Assembly (NCBI GenBank): GCA_000433535.1
Contig: FR892650.1
Location: 1-12,770, forward strand
Direction: 5' to 3'
Origin: Dorea sp. CAG:317
GTDB taxonomy: Bacteria > Bacillota > Clostridia > Lachnospirales > Lachnospiraceae
Length of the DNA: 12,770 nt
The stretch's first letter is position 1; every line of letters starts with the position of its first letter. This document shows positions 12,513 through 12,770 of the stretch, piece by piece. The position numbers were made by a program, and so were the translations under genes. The notes beneath the pieces are model-generated. The model saw only the letters and a list, made by a program, of their open reading frames with translations, did not search any database and was not told where the DNA came from.

Positions 12513-12770
12513 TCAGCTTAATCTTCGAATCAGTTTCAGGATTCTGTTTGCACAAAGACGGATTTCTTTTTCTGTAAGTTTTCCTTCTTTATACGCATCA
12601 CGAATGTTTTTATCATCATCCGGATTCCCCGGCATAATAATATCATTTCCTGCTGCCACACAAACCCACGGAATACTTCCATCCTCCGGTACTGTTGTAT
12701 TCCAGTCAGACATGATAACTCCGTCAAATCCCCACTCTTCACGTGCAATCCTTGTACAAAGGTCCTTGCT
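12513..12770 (-). CDS. Family 3 glycoside hydrolase (beta-glucosidase type), C-terminal end, cut by the window
   Basis: Only the last 85 residues are visible; the frame is open to the right edge (first whole codon AGC at 12768-12770) and ends with TGA at 12513. REEWGFDGVIMSDW is the strand that carries the catalytic nucleophile aspartate of GH3 enzymes (the Asp of SDW). It is followed by AAGNDIIMPG and a helix ending RILKLIRRLS. In the common GH3 order several hundred residues follow this motif; here only about 65 do. This fits the permuted order known from some rumen and gut Firmicutes beta-glucosidases, where the nucleophile-bearing barrel is at the C-terminus, or a barrel-only protein. It likely hydrolyses beta-linked sugars. 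Same strand as the hsp20 operon but separated from it by a terminator. Confidence 0.85.
   Translation of the reverse strand, partial: SKDLCTRIAREEWGFDGVIMSDWNTTVPEDGSIPWVCVAAGNDIIMPGNPDDDKNIRDAYKEGKLTEKEIRLCANRILKLIRRLS

Overview
The window looks like a stretch of chromosome from an anaerobic, low-to-mid GC Gram-positive bacterium of the Clostridia, most likely a Lachnospiraceae gut commensal. This rests on protein style (Clostridia-like DinB, ClpB, IorAB, PaaK and MATE), strong AGGAGG-type ribosome binding sites, consensus sigma-A promoters, two HrcA/CIRCE operators, and an apparently domain-permuted family 3 glycoside hydrolase. The assignment is inference; no marker gene is present.

Layout from left to right. 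(1) Bases 1-142 hold a GC-rich inverted repeat, a hairpin terminator and a perfect consensus promoter firing out of the left edge. (2) clpB and dinB are on the minus strand (143-4014) and touch through a TAGTG stop/start overlap, so the Y-family polymerase appears to be co-expressed with the ClpB disaggregase. (3) A compact divergent promoter region (4015-4187) carries a CIRCE operator wrapped around the clpB -35 box, and the iorA promoter on the other strand. (4) iorA, iorB and paaK run on the plus strand (4188-7937) and encode an arylpyruvate:ferredoxin oxidoreductase and a phenylacetate-CoA ligase. This is an aromatic 2-oxoacid/arylacetate module closed by a strong terminator shared with the convergent genes. 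(5) A MATE transporter, a metallo-beta-lactamase-fold hydrolase and a VOC (glyoxalase-like) protein run on the minus strand (8060-10595), with a probable promoter of their own. (6) A second heat-shock unit on the minus strand (10647-12061) encodes an Hsp20 small chaperone and a zinc-finger-less J-domain protein. It has the same CIRCE/promoter design as clpB. (7) Bases 12062-12512 hold the hsp20 leader and promoter, a long terminator, and an unexplained stretch with direct repeats and a hairpin. (8) The 3' end of a family 3 glycoside hydrolase gene enters from the right edge.

ClpB, Hsp20 and the J-protein form a protein-rescue set: holding by Hsp20, delivery by the J-protein (with a DnaK encoded elsewhere) and disaggregation by ClpB. 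The two CIRCE promoters are nearly identical in geometry and predict a shared response to HrcA. I found no defence system, CRISPR array, insertion sequence, tRNA or rRNA. The most interesting points are regulatory: the CIRCE base change that creates a perfect -35 box, dinB sitting inside a heat-shock operon, a hairpin abutting the hsp20 Shine-Dalgarno, and the consensus promoter followed at once by a terminator at the left edge.
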